Assembly: GCA_013054445.1 (NCBI GenBank) | Contig: JAAMPI010001284.1 | Span: forward strand, 1 to 16,523 | Direction of reading: 5' to 3' | From: Cudoniella acicularis | Taxonomy: Eukaryota; Ascomycota; Leotiomycetes; Helotiales; Helotiaceae | Length of the DNA stretch: 16,523 nt | The notes under the pieces: generated by a model | Database searches by the model: none | What the model saw: only the letters and a program-made list of their open reading frames with translations | Told to the model about the DNA's origin: nothing | In this document: positions 8,013 through 16,523 of the stretch, piece after piece | Layout: the number at the start of each line of letters is the position of its first letter | How positions within the stretch are numbered: position 1 is the stretch's first letter | Translations under genes and position numbers: made by a program

Positions 8013-8416
8013 CAAAATAAGGTTAATTTTGCTGAGTCAATACGCCAAGACTACAAGAGGAGCCAACAGGAACTATGTATATAGCTGCGACTGACTAAAA
8101 TACACAATTTAAACTTAAGTATCACACTTCCTTAGGTTGACATTAAACTGTAGGAGTTCCGTTGAGCAACCAGTCAAGTTTGCGAGAACAGATGAAATCT
8201 GTCTTTGAACTAGGCCTCGACTCTTATAAGATCTTTCTTAGTAAGTATATTTTCGGTTATAAAGAAGATAACAGCTTAAGGAGTTGGGTTTAGATTTCTA
8301 GTAGAGCCACTCCCACAACTCTGGAAAGTTCTAACCTTAAGGGAGGGGCACTACTTTTAGGCGAGAATGTCCGCCTCCCCAAGATCTGTAAATTAGCACA
8401 ACTTTTTTATGAAATT

Positions 8417-8710
8417 ATGAGTACAGAATTCAAACAAACTTTTGTGTGCCTTGGTCTCAAGCAGTATTTGCCAATCTTCGTAGGATCAGGCTTTGGTGAT
8501 TGGCACTTGCTCTGCAACATAACGGAATCTGACTTCGCTGTATTAGGAGTGAAGCGGGGTCATAGCATGAAAATACAACTAGAAATCGCCAGACGACATC
8601 TATAGCCTGATTATGACCTTCTTCCAGCAGACGGGATAGTATGCAAGTGTCCTAGTCTTAGATCGCGTGATCGAGGCACCGTTAAAGGTTTGATAATTTC
8701 CAAGCTCTAG
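8417..8710 (+). pseudogene. Orphan SAM (sterile alpha motif) domain, ended by an in-frame TAG
   Basis: The frame from 8417 reads FKQTFVCLGLKQYLPIF, then GFGDWHLLCNITESDFAVLG and VKRGHSMKIQLEIAR. This is a textbook SAM domain: short helices, LGL-x-QYL, the D/W helix, ITESD, LGVK-x-GH-x-x-K and a final I-x-x-x-IA helix. SAM domains mediate protein-protein pairing. In ascomycetes this particular form is common at the N-terminus of HMG-box proteins. Here the frame stops at TAG 8603-8605 after 62 residues. In frame beyond it another 34 codons are open to TAG 8708-8710, with no HMG box. CAG to TAG is one C-to-T change, so I read it as a truncated relic. It could also be a genuine SAM-only small protein. 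The start has A at -3. Confidence 0.62.
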
Positions 8711-9112
8711 GTGAGTAAACTGATTCTTTCCAGCATCTGTTAAAATTTCGAAAAGATAACTACATTGTTAGAAAATCGCGTTGGGATATTTCCAAGAATA
8801 TCTGGGTACTTTCTATTGCTATTCTACTAATAACGCGAAACTTATAGAAGCTTCAGCTACTATTCACGTCTACGGAGTCCGATGATCTCCCCTTAAGTTT
8901 TATATACTGTCAATTTAAGACGGACTGCCCCGTAATGGAGCCGGCCTTCCAACTATCGAAGCTCTAGATATCGACATAGCACAGCTAGACCGATTCGAGT
9001 CACCAGGTTTGATGTGGTCTATGTTTGGCTGAGAAGTTAGGATGTCAAAGAAACGCTCCCTCGTTCTTTACAGAGTATTGTAAGAATCAAATAATATTTT
9101 TGGAAATCGCCT
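8711..9112. other. Intergenic; no gene seen
   Basis: Just after 8710 there is a GTGAGT...CTGAT...TTTCCAG arrangement only 23 bases long, too short to be a spliceosomal intron. The rest is the 3' flank of the HET gene on the minus strand. Nothing else is supported. Confidence 0.45.
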
Positions 9113-9397
9113 TTACGATATCTTAATCTCCTCTGGCTCTTCTTTCTCATCAAAAACCTTCTGCATGTATTCTCCTTCCATTATGCCTTGAATGTAGCAC
9201 TCGCTGACTAAATGAAACTCTAAGGAGTTGCCTTTACAATGTCGAAGAATAACAGGTACAGAACAGCCATGAAGTATACATACGACGTCCCGTTCATCTA
9301 CATTGCGAGTAACGAAGCCCATCGAACGTTCTGTGAGGACAAAGCTCCAACGACTAACAACTTTGGTTTTGATGGAAGCACGAATCTGGATATAGGC
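9113..9397 (-). pseudogene. Severed C-terminal tail of the HET protein
   Basis: Continuing in frame past TAA 9400-9398, the minus strand reads AYIQIRASIKTKVVSRWSF and then GFVTRNVDERDVVCILHGCS, with VPVILR and LVSECYIQGIMEGE, ending at TAA 9115-9113. This is the standard end of long HET proteins: a G-x-V-x-R...GD/D-VVC-x-L-x-GCSVPV-x-LR segment and an (E)CY(V/I)-x-G(I/M)M-GE segment. It is 94 residues with no other interruption. The stop is therefore a single nonsense codon in an otherwise whole 680-residue gene; CAA to TAA by one C-to-T change would explain it. Confidence 0.8.
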
Positions 9398-11155
9398 TTA
9401 TTCCTCCTCTGGAGATAGACAGGCGTGGGTCGAGATTAGGCCTTTCTCCAAAAGACTAGTCCACTCTCTGGGAATTTCAACCAGATCATCATTTTCTACA
9501 GCTCGATTGCCGACAAGTGCTTGCCAGAAAGCTTTCGGCACTTTCCCGAAATCCTTGAAGGTACATGTGTGCGGATGCACGCATGCCTCTTCACTTGTAC
9601 CGCTTGCCATATGCATCCAGTAATCAGGAATCCCCATCCTGTTATCGAAAGTCTGCCCTGTTTCGGGCCAGCTCCCAACGCGCTTAATAGTGTCAACACG
9701 ATACCCTAGAACATGTATAGTAGATTTGCTCAGGCCACTGAAGAAAGCATCAGGATGAAAGGAGTCGCCAGAATCCTTGGCTTCCGAGGAGCTAGCAAGA
9801 AGATAGGTGTTGGTGATCTTGTTGTCAACCCATATATTCTCAATGCCTGAGACAGTAACAGGATCAAAACCTTCTCCGTGACTGATTCTCATCCAAGGTT
9901 TTGTCGAACCTGATGTCAAATAAACCCTTTCTGGATGTTCAAAAAATTCACGTCCAAAAGTAGAAATCGAGTTCGAACTGCCTTGATATCCACTTAAAGA
10001 GCAATTATCATAGCAAGGCTTAGTGTTATGGCCAAACCAGGGAAGCCAGGTAGTCCGAAAAGAGGGTCTATGATTAGCACTACGACATATGATATCGAGC
10101 CGGTGGCTCTTATTCACCACATGTATAAGTGCCTTGAGAAAGACGCTCAGCACTGAATTGTCATTCGAGTAGTCTGGACACCAGTTCTCGAGGTCGATAT
10201 CGCTCGCCATGGAGATGAGTGAGTAGATCGCGTCCCTCGGATCCGTAGCGAGTGATAAGTGGAATTCGTCAAGTAAAGCTTCGAGGGGAGGGAGGTTTCC
10301 TGATTCCAGGAAATGAGAAACCCTATCAAGTCCAAAGATTGCACGAATCCCATCGGATCTCTTCTGGATACATTCTTCTTTGCAAAAGTCATGTCTCGTA
10401 AGATATGCAATGGAATTACGCAAGGCATCCCAGCAGACCCGTTTTTTGCCACAGAAAACCATGGCTACGTCGGCGAAGACCTTCTCTTGAATGATCCACC
10501 TCCTCGTGAACCATGGGCGATTGCTCAATTTCCACAAGGCATGCCAGTGCCTGATGCGGTCCTTGTTCTCTAGCCAGAACTTGTCCTGAATTGAGGAGAA
10601 TATATTCGCATCCTCTCCCTTCTCCTTGCTCAAACCGCAGCCACAAGCATCATCGTAACCCTGAATCAGGTCCATAGCCAACTCGCTCTCTTCTTTCTCC
10701 TCTCCAAGCCAAATGTAGACCAACTTAGCGTTGCGATACACCCGACCCATGTTTCGAACTTGGTGGCCCTTCTCCGAGTTGTTCTTCTGATCTATGCACA
10801 GAGCGTCAATCCAGATCGGCATCAATCCTAAGCCTTCTGACCCCCCGAGGTCTTGCCAATCTCGCCGCATTTGTCGTAAGGCAGCCTCGAGACTTGTTGT
10901 GACGGGAAGATACCCGCCATGCAGACCATTGGCATTCCATGATTGAATCTCAATACTATTATTTGGCTGATCTTCTCCCCAACAATAGGATAATGCAGGG
11001 TAAAAGGATTCTTCGCAGAACGTGATAGGAACAAGGTCTCCAACAAGTGGGTCTTCTTCCTGAGGGGCAGGAAGAAGCATAAGCAACCGAGTTTCTCTAT
11101 CTGGATCCTCTAGCGGGTCATACTTGTATGTCGCATATCTGGATAGAGTCGACAT
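9398..11155 (-). CDS. HET-domain (heterokaryon incompatibility) protein, 585 aa, C-terminally truncated
   Basis: The frame from ATG 11155 to TAA 9400-9398 encodes a HET (PF06985) protein. Landmark motifs are YPALSYCWG (residues 52-60), PVTTSLEAALRQMR (84-97), PIWIDALCIDQ (113-123) followed by NMGRVYRNAKLVYIWLG, RPWFTRRWIIQE (213-224), and TDPRDAIYSL further on. HET proteins act in nonself recognition and trigger cell death when incompatible alleles meet in one hyphal cell; many have no tested role. The HET domain is complete. The characteristic C-terminal tail of long HET proteins follows in the same frame but after the stop (see 9113-9397). A TATA-like TGTATATACT lies about 45 bases upstream of the start on the minus strand. 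No intron is needed. It sits directly beside the RIPed transposon block that begins about 200-250 bases upstream of it. Confidence 0.88.
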   Translation of the reverse strand: MSTLSRYATYKYDPLEDPDRETRLLMLLPAPQEEDPLVGDLVPITFCEESFYPALSYCWGEDQPNNSIEIQSWNANGLHGGYLPVTTSLEAALRQMRRDWQDLGGSEGLGLMPIWIDALCIDQKNNSEKGHQVRNMGRVYRNAKLVYIWLGEEKEESELAMDLIQGYDDACGCGLSKEKGEDANIFSSIQDKFWLENKDRIRHWHALWKLSNRPWFTRRWIIQEKVFADVAMVFCGKKRVCWDALRNSIAYLTRHDFCKEECIQKRSDGIRAIFGLDRVSHFLESGNLPPLEALLDEFHLSLATDPRDAIYSLISMASDIDLENWCPDYSNDNSVLSVFLKALIHVVNKSHRLDIICRSANHRPSFRTTWLPWFGHNTKPCYDNCSLSGYQGSSNSISTFGREFFEHPERVYLTSGSTKPWMRISHGEGFDPVTVSGIENIWVDNKITNTYLLASSSEAKDSGDSFHPDAFFSGLSKSTIHVLGYRVDTIKRVGSWPETGQTFDNRMGIPDYWMHMASGTSEEACVHPHTCTFKDFGKVPKAFWQALVGNRAVENDDLVEIPREWTSLLEKGLISTHACLSPEEE

Positions 11156-11399
11156 TGTCCCAGGAAACGTGGGTCAGACCTGATGACAGCCTGATCAGTA
11201 TATACAAGGTGACGCTGCTCGTGCTAATAACTGAGAGCCGAATCCAGTCTCTTGAGGTTGAAGAAATTGAGAAAGCCGGGCGGAGCAAGTTTCAAATCAA
11301 CGAGATGAACATAAAAATGTTATAAGGCTGCAGGCAGCAAGATCCGGCTACTCGACTTCCCGGGTAAATTTCCGCCCCGCTTAAATTCCCGCTTATATA
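11156..11399. promoter_or_regulatory. HET-gene promoter region and transposon-block boundary
   Basis: On the minus strand this is the upstream region of the HET gene, with a TGTATATACT at about 45 bases from the ATG. Base composition is normal until about 11340. Then repeated AAATTCCCGC/AAATTTCCGC-like words and TTATATAA mark the change to AT-rich, CpA- and TpG-poor sequence from about 11400. Confidence 0.4.
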
Positions 11400-12024
11400 A
11401 GCAAACCACCTATTAACTTTAAAAATTAATAATTTAAATGACTATATAAGATAATTATTAGCTATTAAAGATACGAAGAGATTAATAGTTAATATATAGG
11501 AATATAAACTTTTTAAGTGCCCTATTTAAAAACATATAGTGTTTTAATAATCCGACCCCCCTTTATACGTTTTTCTGGCTTAGTAGAGACCCCCTCCTTA
11601 ACACTAACACTAATAAATCGTACTATCTTCTTTTCAGGTATAGGTACCTTTCTAGCCTTTATAGGAGACTTAGTTTATATAAGAGTATTATTTAAAGCTT
11701 TTTTTTAGCTTAAACTTCTTTCTTTTTTTATATCTCTTTTTTAGTCTTTTCCTAGGCTTCGATTTCGTCTTTATTAGCCTGTTAGACTAAGGTCTATAAG
11801 GCCTTCTCTACTTTATTAGCGTTCTTCTTTTTATTTTTTATTATAATAACAGCTTTATTTATATCTATTTAAGCTCTTTATTATTTCCCCTTCTCTTCTT
11901 TTTATATTTAGAAAGTTTATATAGCCCTTACCTAGGGTATACTAAATATCTATAGGCTACTATCCTCTTTACTAGGTATAGTACTAGCGTATAAGTCTAA
12001 GCTATAACTACCTACGACCCCGCA
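11400..12024. mobile_element. RIP-degraded repeat, identity unresolved
   Basis: This is AT-rich sequence in which CpA and TpG are almost absent while TpA is abundant, the expected outcome of RIP on a repeated element. The plus strand is strongly pyrimidine-rich (for example around 11700-11900), so the minus strand would code a Lys/Glu-rich protein if it was once a gene, but stops occur throughout. I cannot tell whether it belongs to the gypsy element or to a second one. Confidence 0.5.
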
Positions 12025-12315
12025 CCTTGTGATATAGTTCGCTTACCTGCCAGGGGGCGTCCGTCACGTGGCTTAGATCAACGGCGGATGTCTAGAATGA
12101 TGTCGGTAGCAAACCTCCGACATCTAGGATCATGGTTCTAGGGCACTTNATACNTGGCACGGGATGCCAGATAATNCTATTGATTTCTATNATCATTAGG
12201 TCTTNGTATCNGACCCCCGTCGGTAGCAGATAGCTAATAAAAAGGGGGCTTCTCTAGACCCNTNNGGGCTAGAGATTAGTTCTATACTAAATCTTTTTCC
12301 TNNTANACGTGACTT
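12025..12315 (-). mobile_element. LTR-like, RIP-poor island with ambiguous bases
   Basis: Unlike its surroundings, about 12025-12215 keeps normal CpA and TpG content. The interval is bracketed by TCACGT (12064-12069) and ACGTGA (12309-12314), an inverted pair. It contains an 8-bp-arm hairpin, GATGTCGG (12099-12106) with CCGACATC (12117-12124), and a TGGCA...TGCCA hairpin at 12155-12169. Ten or more single N bases lie between 12149 and 12306. It follows the integrase end of the gypsy element in that element's reading direction, where a 3' LTR is expected, and a purine-rich tract (minus strand, about 12350-12330) precedes it. TG...CA ends are not clear, so the LTR call is tentative. Confidence 0.4.
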
Positions 12316-13229
12316 CTTTGCCTACTAACGCCTCCTCCTCACACCTTCTCTACCCGGGCCTTAAAGATACTTCGTCGTAGATTAAAAACTATAGACGAGT
12401 TAGACGCTATAAAAGTAGCTAAGAAACGAAATACTAAAGAGTAATAAAGGGAAAAGAAGAGTAAGCAGTAGTATAAGCTCTACGCTACCCTAGGTGACGG
12501 CCTCGCTAACGACCTCTTTAGCCTCGACCTAAACTATAAATTAGGCTAGGGATCCTAAGACTACGCCTAAATTCCTAATAGAACGCTATAAGCTTCTTAA
12601 GATAGTTGATTAAATTCTTCCTAGGTTCTTTAATATTCTTTAATTATAGATAATCCTTTTATCTTATTAAATATTTAATCTTATCTCTAACTTATTTAAA
12701 ACTTAAGATCTAATTAACTTTATATTTAAACTTTAGATTAACTAGTTAGATATTAATATAAGATATATAAGACGTCTTTAATAATACTTTCTTAAGTAGA
12801 GATATATAGAAGACTAGATATATATTTATATTCTTTAATAAAACTAATTTAAATATTAATAGTCTTTTAATAGTCTTAATTTTATATAGTCTAATCTTTT
12901 TATAGTTAAGTTTTTTATTTAGTTATCTTATATTAATGTTTTTTTTTAAAAAGATAGACCCTATCCCTCTCCTTTAAGATAGGCTCTTAACTACGTGTCT
13001 TATTATAATAGAAAGCGTTCCTTTCTATTATAAACTTAAGTTCTTCCGCTAGTTCCGTATAAAATACTCTTATCTTATCGACCTAGACTCGGGTATACTA
13101 GTTCTTAATATCCGTAAGTCCTAGTTCGCGATATACTATAAGTTTATAGCTATAATTTATATAGAATAGCGTAATAAGTGTCGTGTCTATAGTTAAACTA
13201 TTATAAAAGAACTATACTATTAATAATAT

Positions 13230-13740
13230 TTCTATCTAATTGTTTTACTAGTAGTTTATATAATATCTTAAATATACTTCGATTACTTGATTTATTCTTT
13301 TAGTTTCTCTATTCGTCTAAAAGTAGAACGATATTAATATTTTCCGCTTAACTCTAAGATAGGCTATTAGCGCTATCTAAAATTTTAATATAAAGAGTTT
13401 ATCTCGATCTAATACGATCTCTTTAGGTAGTCCGTATCGAGCGACAACCTTTTTTAGAAATATATAGGCTAGGTCCTTAGCCGTACTACTTTCTATATAT
13501 AGTATTAGGATTACGTACTTCGTAAGCCTCTTAGTAATAACTAGGATAGAGTCGTATTCTACTCCTGTTATTCGATCGAGGGATTTTAATAGTTTAACGA
13601 TAAAATCCTATAATATTGTTTTCTATAGTATAGGTAATATAGGTACTATACCTATCTGTCTATAGAGAGGATAACGGCTAGTTTTGTTTTAGATATAAGT
13701 GTCGTAGGTGCCGACTATCTAGTTTACTAGTGTCCTTAGC
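13230..13740 (-). pseudogene. Integrase relic of the gypsy element
   Basis: The minus strand gives recognisable integrase core segments: DFIVKLLKSLDRITGVEYDS starting at 13607, then VARYGLPKEIVLDRDKL at about 13440-13395, then an RINQ-like end near 13300. Spacing fits the D...D-35-E integrase core. Stops interrupt it several times. Confidence 0.7.
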
Positions 13741-14289
13741 TTAAGGCACTAGTAGTTCCTCGCTATTCTTTTATAAGTTCTTCTTGTTCCTTAATGGCTA
13801 TACGCTAGTAATAAATACTAGTCAGCGATAAAGTCCCGGATTATTGTTAAAGGGATAAACATCTTCTCCGACTTAGCTTATTATAGAATCCTGTTCTTTA
13901 TATAGAGTTCCTTATCTAAGTATAGGTCGTACTTAACTTCTTACCTTATAGCTTCGCGGATTCGTTTAATCTATAGTCCTAAATCTTTTATAGCTATAAT
14001 CTCCCTAATTATTAGGGTAAGGTCCCTATTTTCTAGGGTTTAGAGGATTACTATTTCCTCGTATTATTTATTATTTTCGTACCCTAGTTTCCGACTTAAG
14101 GCGTCCGCCCTAGCGTTATCGGTTCCTTTTATATGTTTTATTATAAAGTCGTAGCCTACTAATTCCTCTAACTATCTAGCCAATCGTCTATTGTCTAGGA
14201 TTTTCGTTATAGTAAAAGTTTATAGATTTATATAGTCGGTATAGATAGTGATTAGGAACCGGGCTCCTTAAAGATAAACTCGCTATTAT

Positions 14290-15245
14290 TATAACGCTTC
14301 TATTATCGCGAGTAGCTCCTTTTCGTAAATATTATAGTTTTGTTCGGCTAGTAACATTTTCCGTAAAAAGTAGGCTATTAGGTATAATTTATTATCGTTA
14401 TCCTATTAGAGATATACTACTCTAGTCTAGGTATCGGATACGTCGGTCTCGACGATATTTAGTTTATTATCCCGATAACTACGTAAGATAGGTTTTTCTT
14501 TAAATCGCTACTTAATTTATTCGAACGCTAGGTTTGTTTTCTTGTCTTACGAAAACTCGACGTCTTTCTTTATAAGTCGCGTAAGTAGTTCTACTAGCCC
14601 CGAATATCCTTTAATAAATACTTAGTAAAAGTTAGCGAATCCTAGGAATGTCTAGACGTCCTTAACGTTCTATAGTGTTACCTATTCCGTGATTACTCTT
14701 GTTTTTTCTAGGTCAACGGCGATTTCTCCCGGCCTTATTATATAGCCTAGGAAGGTCGTCGTTCGTACTCTAAATTAGTACTTTAATAGCTTAAGCCTAG
14801 AGTCGACTTCTATAAGTGCCTATATAACTTGCTTTATATACGTTAAGTAGTCCTCTTCTCTTTCCGAGAAGACTAGGATGTCGTCTAGGTAATATATAAC
14901 CGTGACTCCTAGGTATTTACGAAGAATCTTATCGTTCTATCGCTAGTAAATAGCTAGTACGTTCGTTAGTCTGAATAGTATTATCGTATACTCTTATAAT
15001 CCTAAAGGTAGGAGGAATACCGTTATCTACTCGTAACCCTTTATAATCCTGATTAAGTTAAACACGCTTTATTAGTCTAACTTCGTAAATATAATAGCCC
15101 TAGCTAGCCTATCCCGTAGGTATTATACGTTAGGTATCGGGTATATATCCCTAATTATCGCGGCGTTTAGCCCTTAATAATCTATATAAGGTCGTCCGTT
15201 CGGATCGCCCTTCTTATATACTAATAACATGTTAGCGGTAGCGGG
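14290..15245 (-). pseudogene. Reverse transcriptase and RNase H relic of the gypsy element
   Basis: The RT begins with a KKGDPNGRPYIDY-like stretch near 15215-15175, continues through a TKLD-like motif near 15080 and a LPLGLYEY-like motif near 15005, and reaches the catalytic YLDD at 14891-14880. RNase H follows with a TDVSD-like motif and AEQNYNIYEKELLAI around 14355-14295. Each conserved block is legible but interrupted by TAA and TAG codons. Confidence 0.75.
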
Positions 15246-15834
15246 TAAGCTTGACTTATATATCTATCCTTTTCTTACTACTTCTTTTATATATTTCTCG
15301 AGCGTCTTTAAGGTTTATAGATTATGTCGTCGATACTTCTCGGATATTAGCTCTATCCCTTCTTTTAATTTGATCACGTGATCCTATAGTTTATGTTCCG
15401 GTAGGGCCCTTATATCTTCGGGGTTGTCGAACAGTTTCGCGAATTTCTAATACTATAACGGTATAACCGTTTGATCTGCCTTGATTTCTAATATCTACTT
15501 ACCCTTACTAGTAGCCTTATCGCTTAAGGTTATATATAACTCTCGTAGGTCGGTTAGTCATTTGACCTTCTTATACTCGTATCGTATAAAGTTTATTATA
15601 CTAGCTGTCTAGTTAATACTTAGATTATATTACCTAATCTATAATATTCTAAGGATCACTAGGTACCTCCTAAGCGGAACGACGTCTAAGTCGATCTCTT
15701 TAAAATAACCTTTTAGTATAGTTAGGGGTATCTGTCTAGCCTTTCGTCTGACTTATCCGTCAATCCCTGCTTGCTTGCCTCTTAAGAGCGCGAGCTAGTA
15801 CGGTTTTCGTAGTGATTCCGTAGGGATTAGTTAA

Positions 15835-15905
15835 TTCGTAGCGAAGTTAGGATCGATATAATTCCTTTACGCTCTAGAATCTATTATAGCTCGCGTTAAT
15901 ATTCC
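15835..15905 (-). pseudogene. Aspartic protease relic of the gypsy element
   Basis: The minus strand reads LTRAIIDSRA, then one stop, then RNYIDPNFA, matching the D-S-G-A plus F/Y-I-D-P core of Ty3/gypsy proteases. The catalytic Asp and Ser are kept; the Gly of DSG is now Arg. It lies upstream of RT in the element's direction, as expected. Confidence 0.6.
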
Positions 15906-16523
15906 GCTAAGTCTAATATTAATAATAAGTTGTCCGTAACCGGCGATAGCGGTAGCCTTTCGGATTCGTGTTTCGATAATAGTGTTATCGGTTAATTGAT
16001 TTTCCTATACCCTTTATTAGTCCGTGGCTTCCGTAAGTCGGTACGGAACGTATGTCTATAGCTCACTTGTTCTTATAATCTAGTCCCGGGTATAGTCGGC
16101 CCTTAAGCCGGTTATCGGTATAGTTCTTTCTTAGATTCTCTCGTTATTACTTACTTTAATTATTTCCTAGATACTCCCTAGTTCGGCTTCCTTATTAAAA
16201 ATTAGTAATCGTTTCTCGTAGATTAATATAGTAGTAATATAACGGCGTTCTTTTAGCTCGTTATATTAGGCCACGAAGACGATTCTTCGTATGTCCTTAT
16301 AGGTGACTTGATATAGTTCTCTAAAGGCGGGTTTATCTCGTGTTCCCTAGTCCTCTTTAAAGTATAGCTTATCTACTATCTGATTTAGTCTATTACCGAC
16401 TAATAGTCTCTATATTCGTATATCGTTATTGACTTAGGTAAGTACCTAATGTTCCCTCGACTTCTAGTAGTAGGTCTAGCTTATATAGATCCTAATCTAA
16501 ATCCTCTTNATNCCCTGCCTATA

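Larger units (their letters stand above)
7549..8416. other. Intergenic region with degenerate short repeats
   Basis: This holds the promoter side of the APH-like gene (TATAAAG at 7666-7660 on the minus strand), the repeats at 7722-7873 and the GAGT-rich stretch at 7881-8012. Beyond 8012 I see no gene up to the SAM-domain frame at 8417. Confidence 0.5.
12316..16523 (-). mobile_element. Ty3/gypsy LTR retrotransposon internal region, heavily RIPed, cut by window edge
   Basis: On the minus strand, in many short frames broken by stops, the pol order of a Ty3/gypsy element can be followed from right to left. Protease IIDS then NYIDP-like near 15900-15840. Reverse transcriptase from about 15240, with YLDDILVFS at 14891-14862. 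RNase H with AEQNYNIYEKELLAI near 14355-14295. Integrase core from 13607, with DF, then LDRDKL near 13415-13395, then an RINQ-type end near 13310-13280. The integrase zinc-binding segment near 13720-13690 has Tyr codons where Cys is expected, as RIP on the opposite strand produces. RT before INT defines Ty3/gypsy rather than copia. Gag should lie above about 15950 and beyond the window. Most stops are TAA/TAG, and CpA/TpG are nearly gone. It cannot make protein. Confidence 0.8.

Noticed and set aside
8711..8733. GTGAGT...CTGAT...TTTCCAG, intron-like
   Set aside because: All signals are present but the span is only 23 bases, far below the minimum for a spliceosomal intron.
10313..10573. 86-codon plus-strand frame and other short frames inside the HET gene
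   Set aside because: They overlap the HET coding frame on the opposite strand and have no independent support.
12316..12600. Possible plus-strand gene relic in the RIPed block
   Set aside because: Some Lys/Arg-rich stretches can be read, but stops are frequent and no motif could be identified.
1..16523. tRNA, rRNA, CRISPR or bacterial-type operon features
   Set aside because: No tRNA T-loop with matching stems, no rRNA-like sequence and no regular spaced direct repeats were seen; the genes and introns are fungal.

Overview
The window looks like a stretch of draft genome from a filamentous ascomycete (Pezizomycotina); I cannot place it below that level. The evidence is a HET-domain gene, a SAT4/Pth11-type rhodopsin-domain fragment, a fungal APH-type kinase-like gene, short introns of about 50-90 nt with GTATGT, GTGAGT or GTACGT donors, and a retrotransposon almost stripped of CpA and TpG, as expected from repeat-induced point mutation (RIP). 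Scattered single N bases (12149-12306 and 16509-16512) point to a draft assembly with collapsed repeat copies.

Layout. 1-1174: no supported gene. 1175-1493 (+): a two-exon gene for a 76-residue His-run/Gly-run protein ending in Cys. 1494-3312: intergenic, with an AT-rich part (about 2440-3010) that holds a heat-shock-element-like palindrome and an inverted repeat. 3313-3615 (+): a small cysteine-rich protein with two CxxC pairs. 4872-4133 (-): the C-terminal end of a rhodopsin-domain membrane protein. 4887-5504 (+): an unrecognised spliced gene broken by one stop. 7548-5874 (-): an APH-fold protein with one intron and two frame disruptions. 7720-8012: degenerate short repeats. 8417-8710 (+): a SAM domain that ends at a TAG. 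11155-9113 (-): a HET-domain gene whose last 94 codons lie behind a single in-frame TAA. About 11400-16523: RIP-ruined transposon sequence containing a Ty3/gypsy pol read on the minus strand (PR, RT, RNase H, INT in order), then an LTR-like island at about 12025-12315.

The genes do not form an operon or an obvious pathway. The recurring theme is decay. Four genes or fragments each carry one in-frame stop explainable by a single C-to-T change, and a fifth has two one-base frame disruptions at homopolymer runs. Beside a heavily RIPed retroelement, this looks like a subtelomere-like or transposon-flank accessory region where RIP or ordinary mutation has been silencing genes. Sequencing error remains possible for the frame disruptions. 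I found no clear new multi-gene system. The most notable items are spliced or broken genes that simple ORF lists miss.
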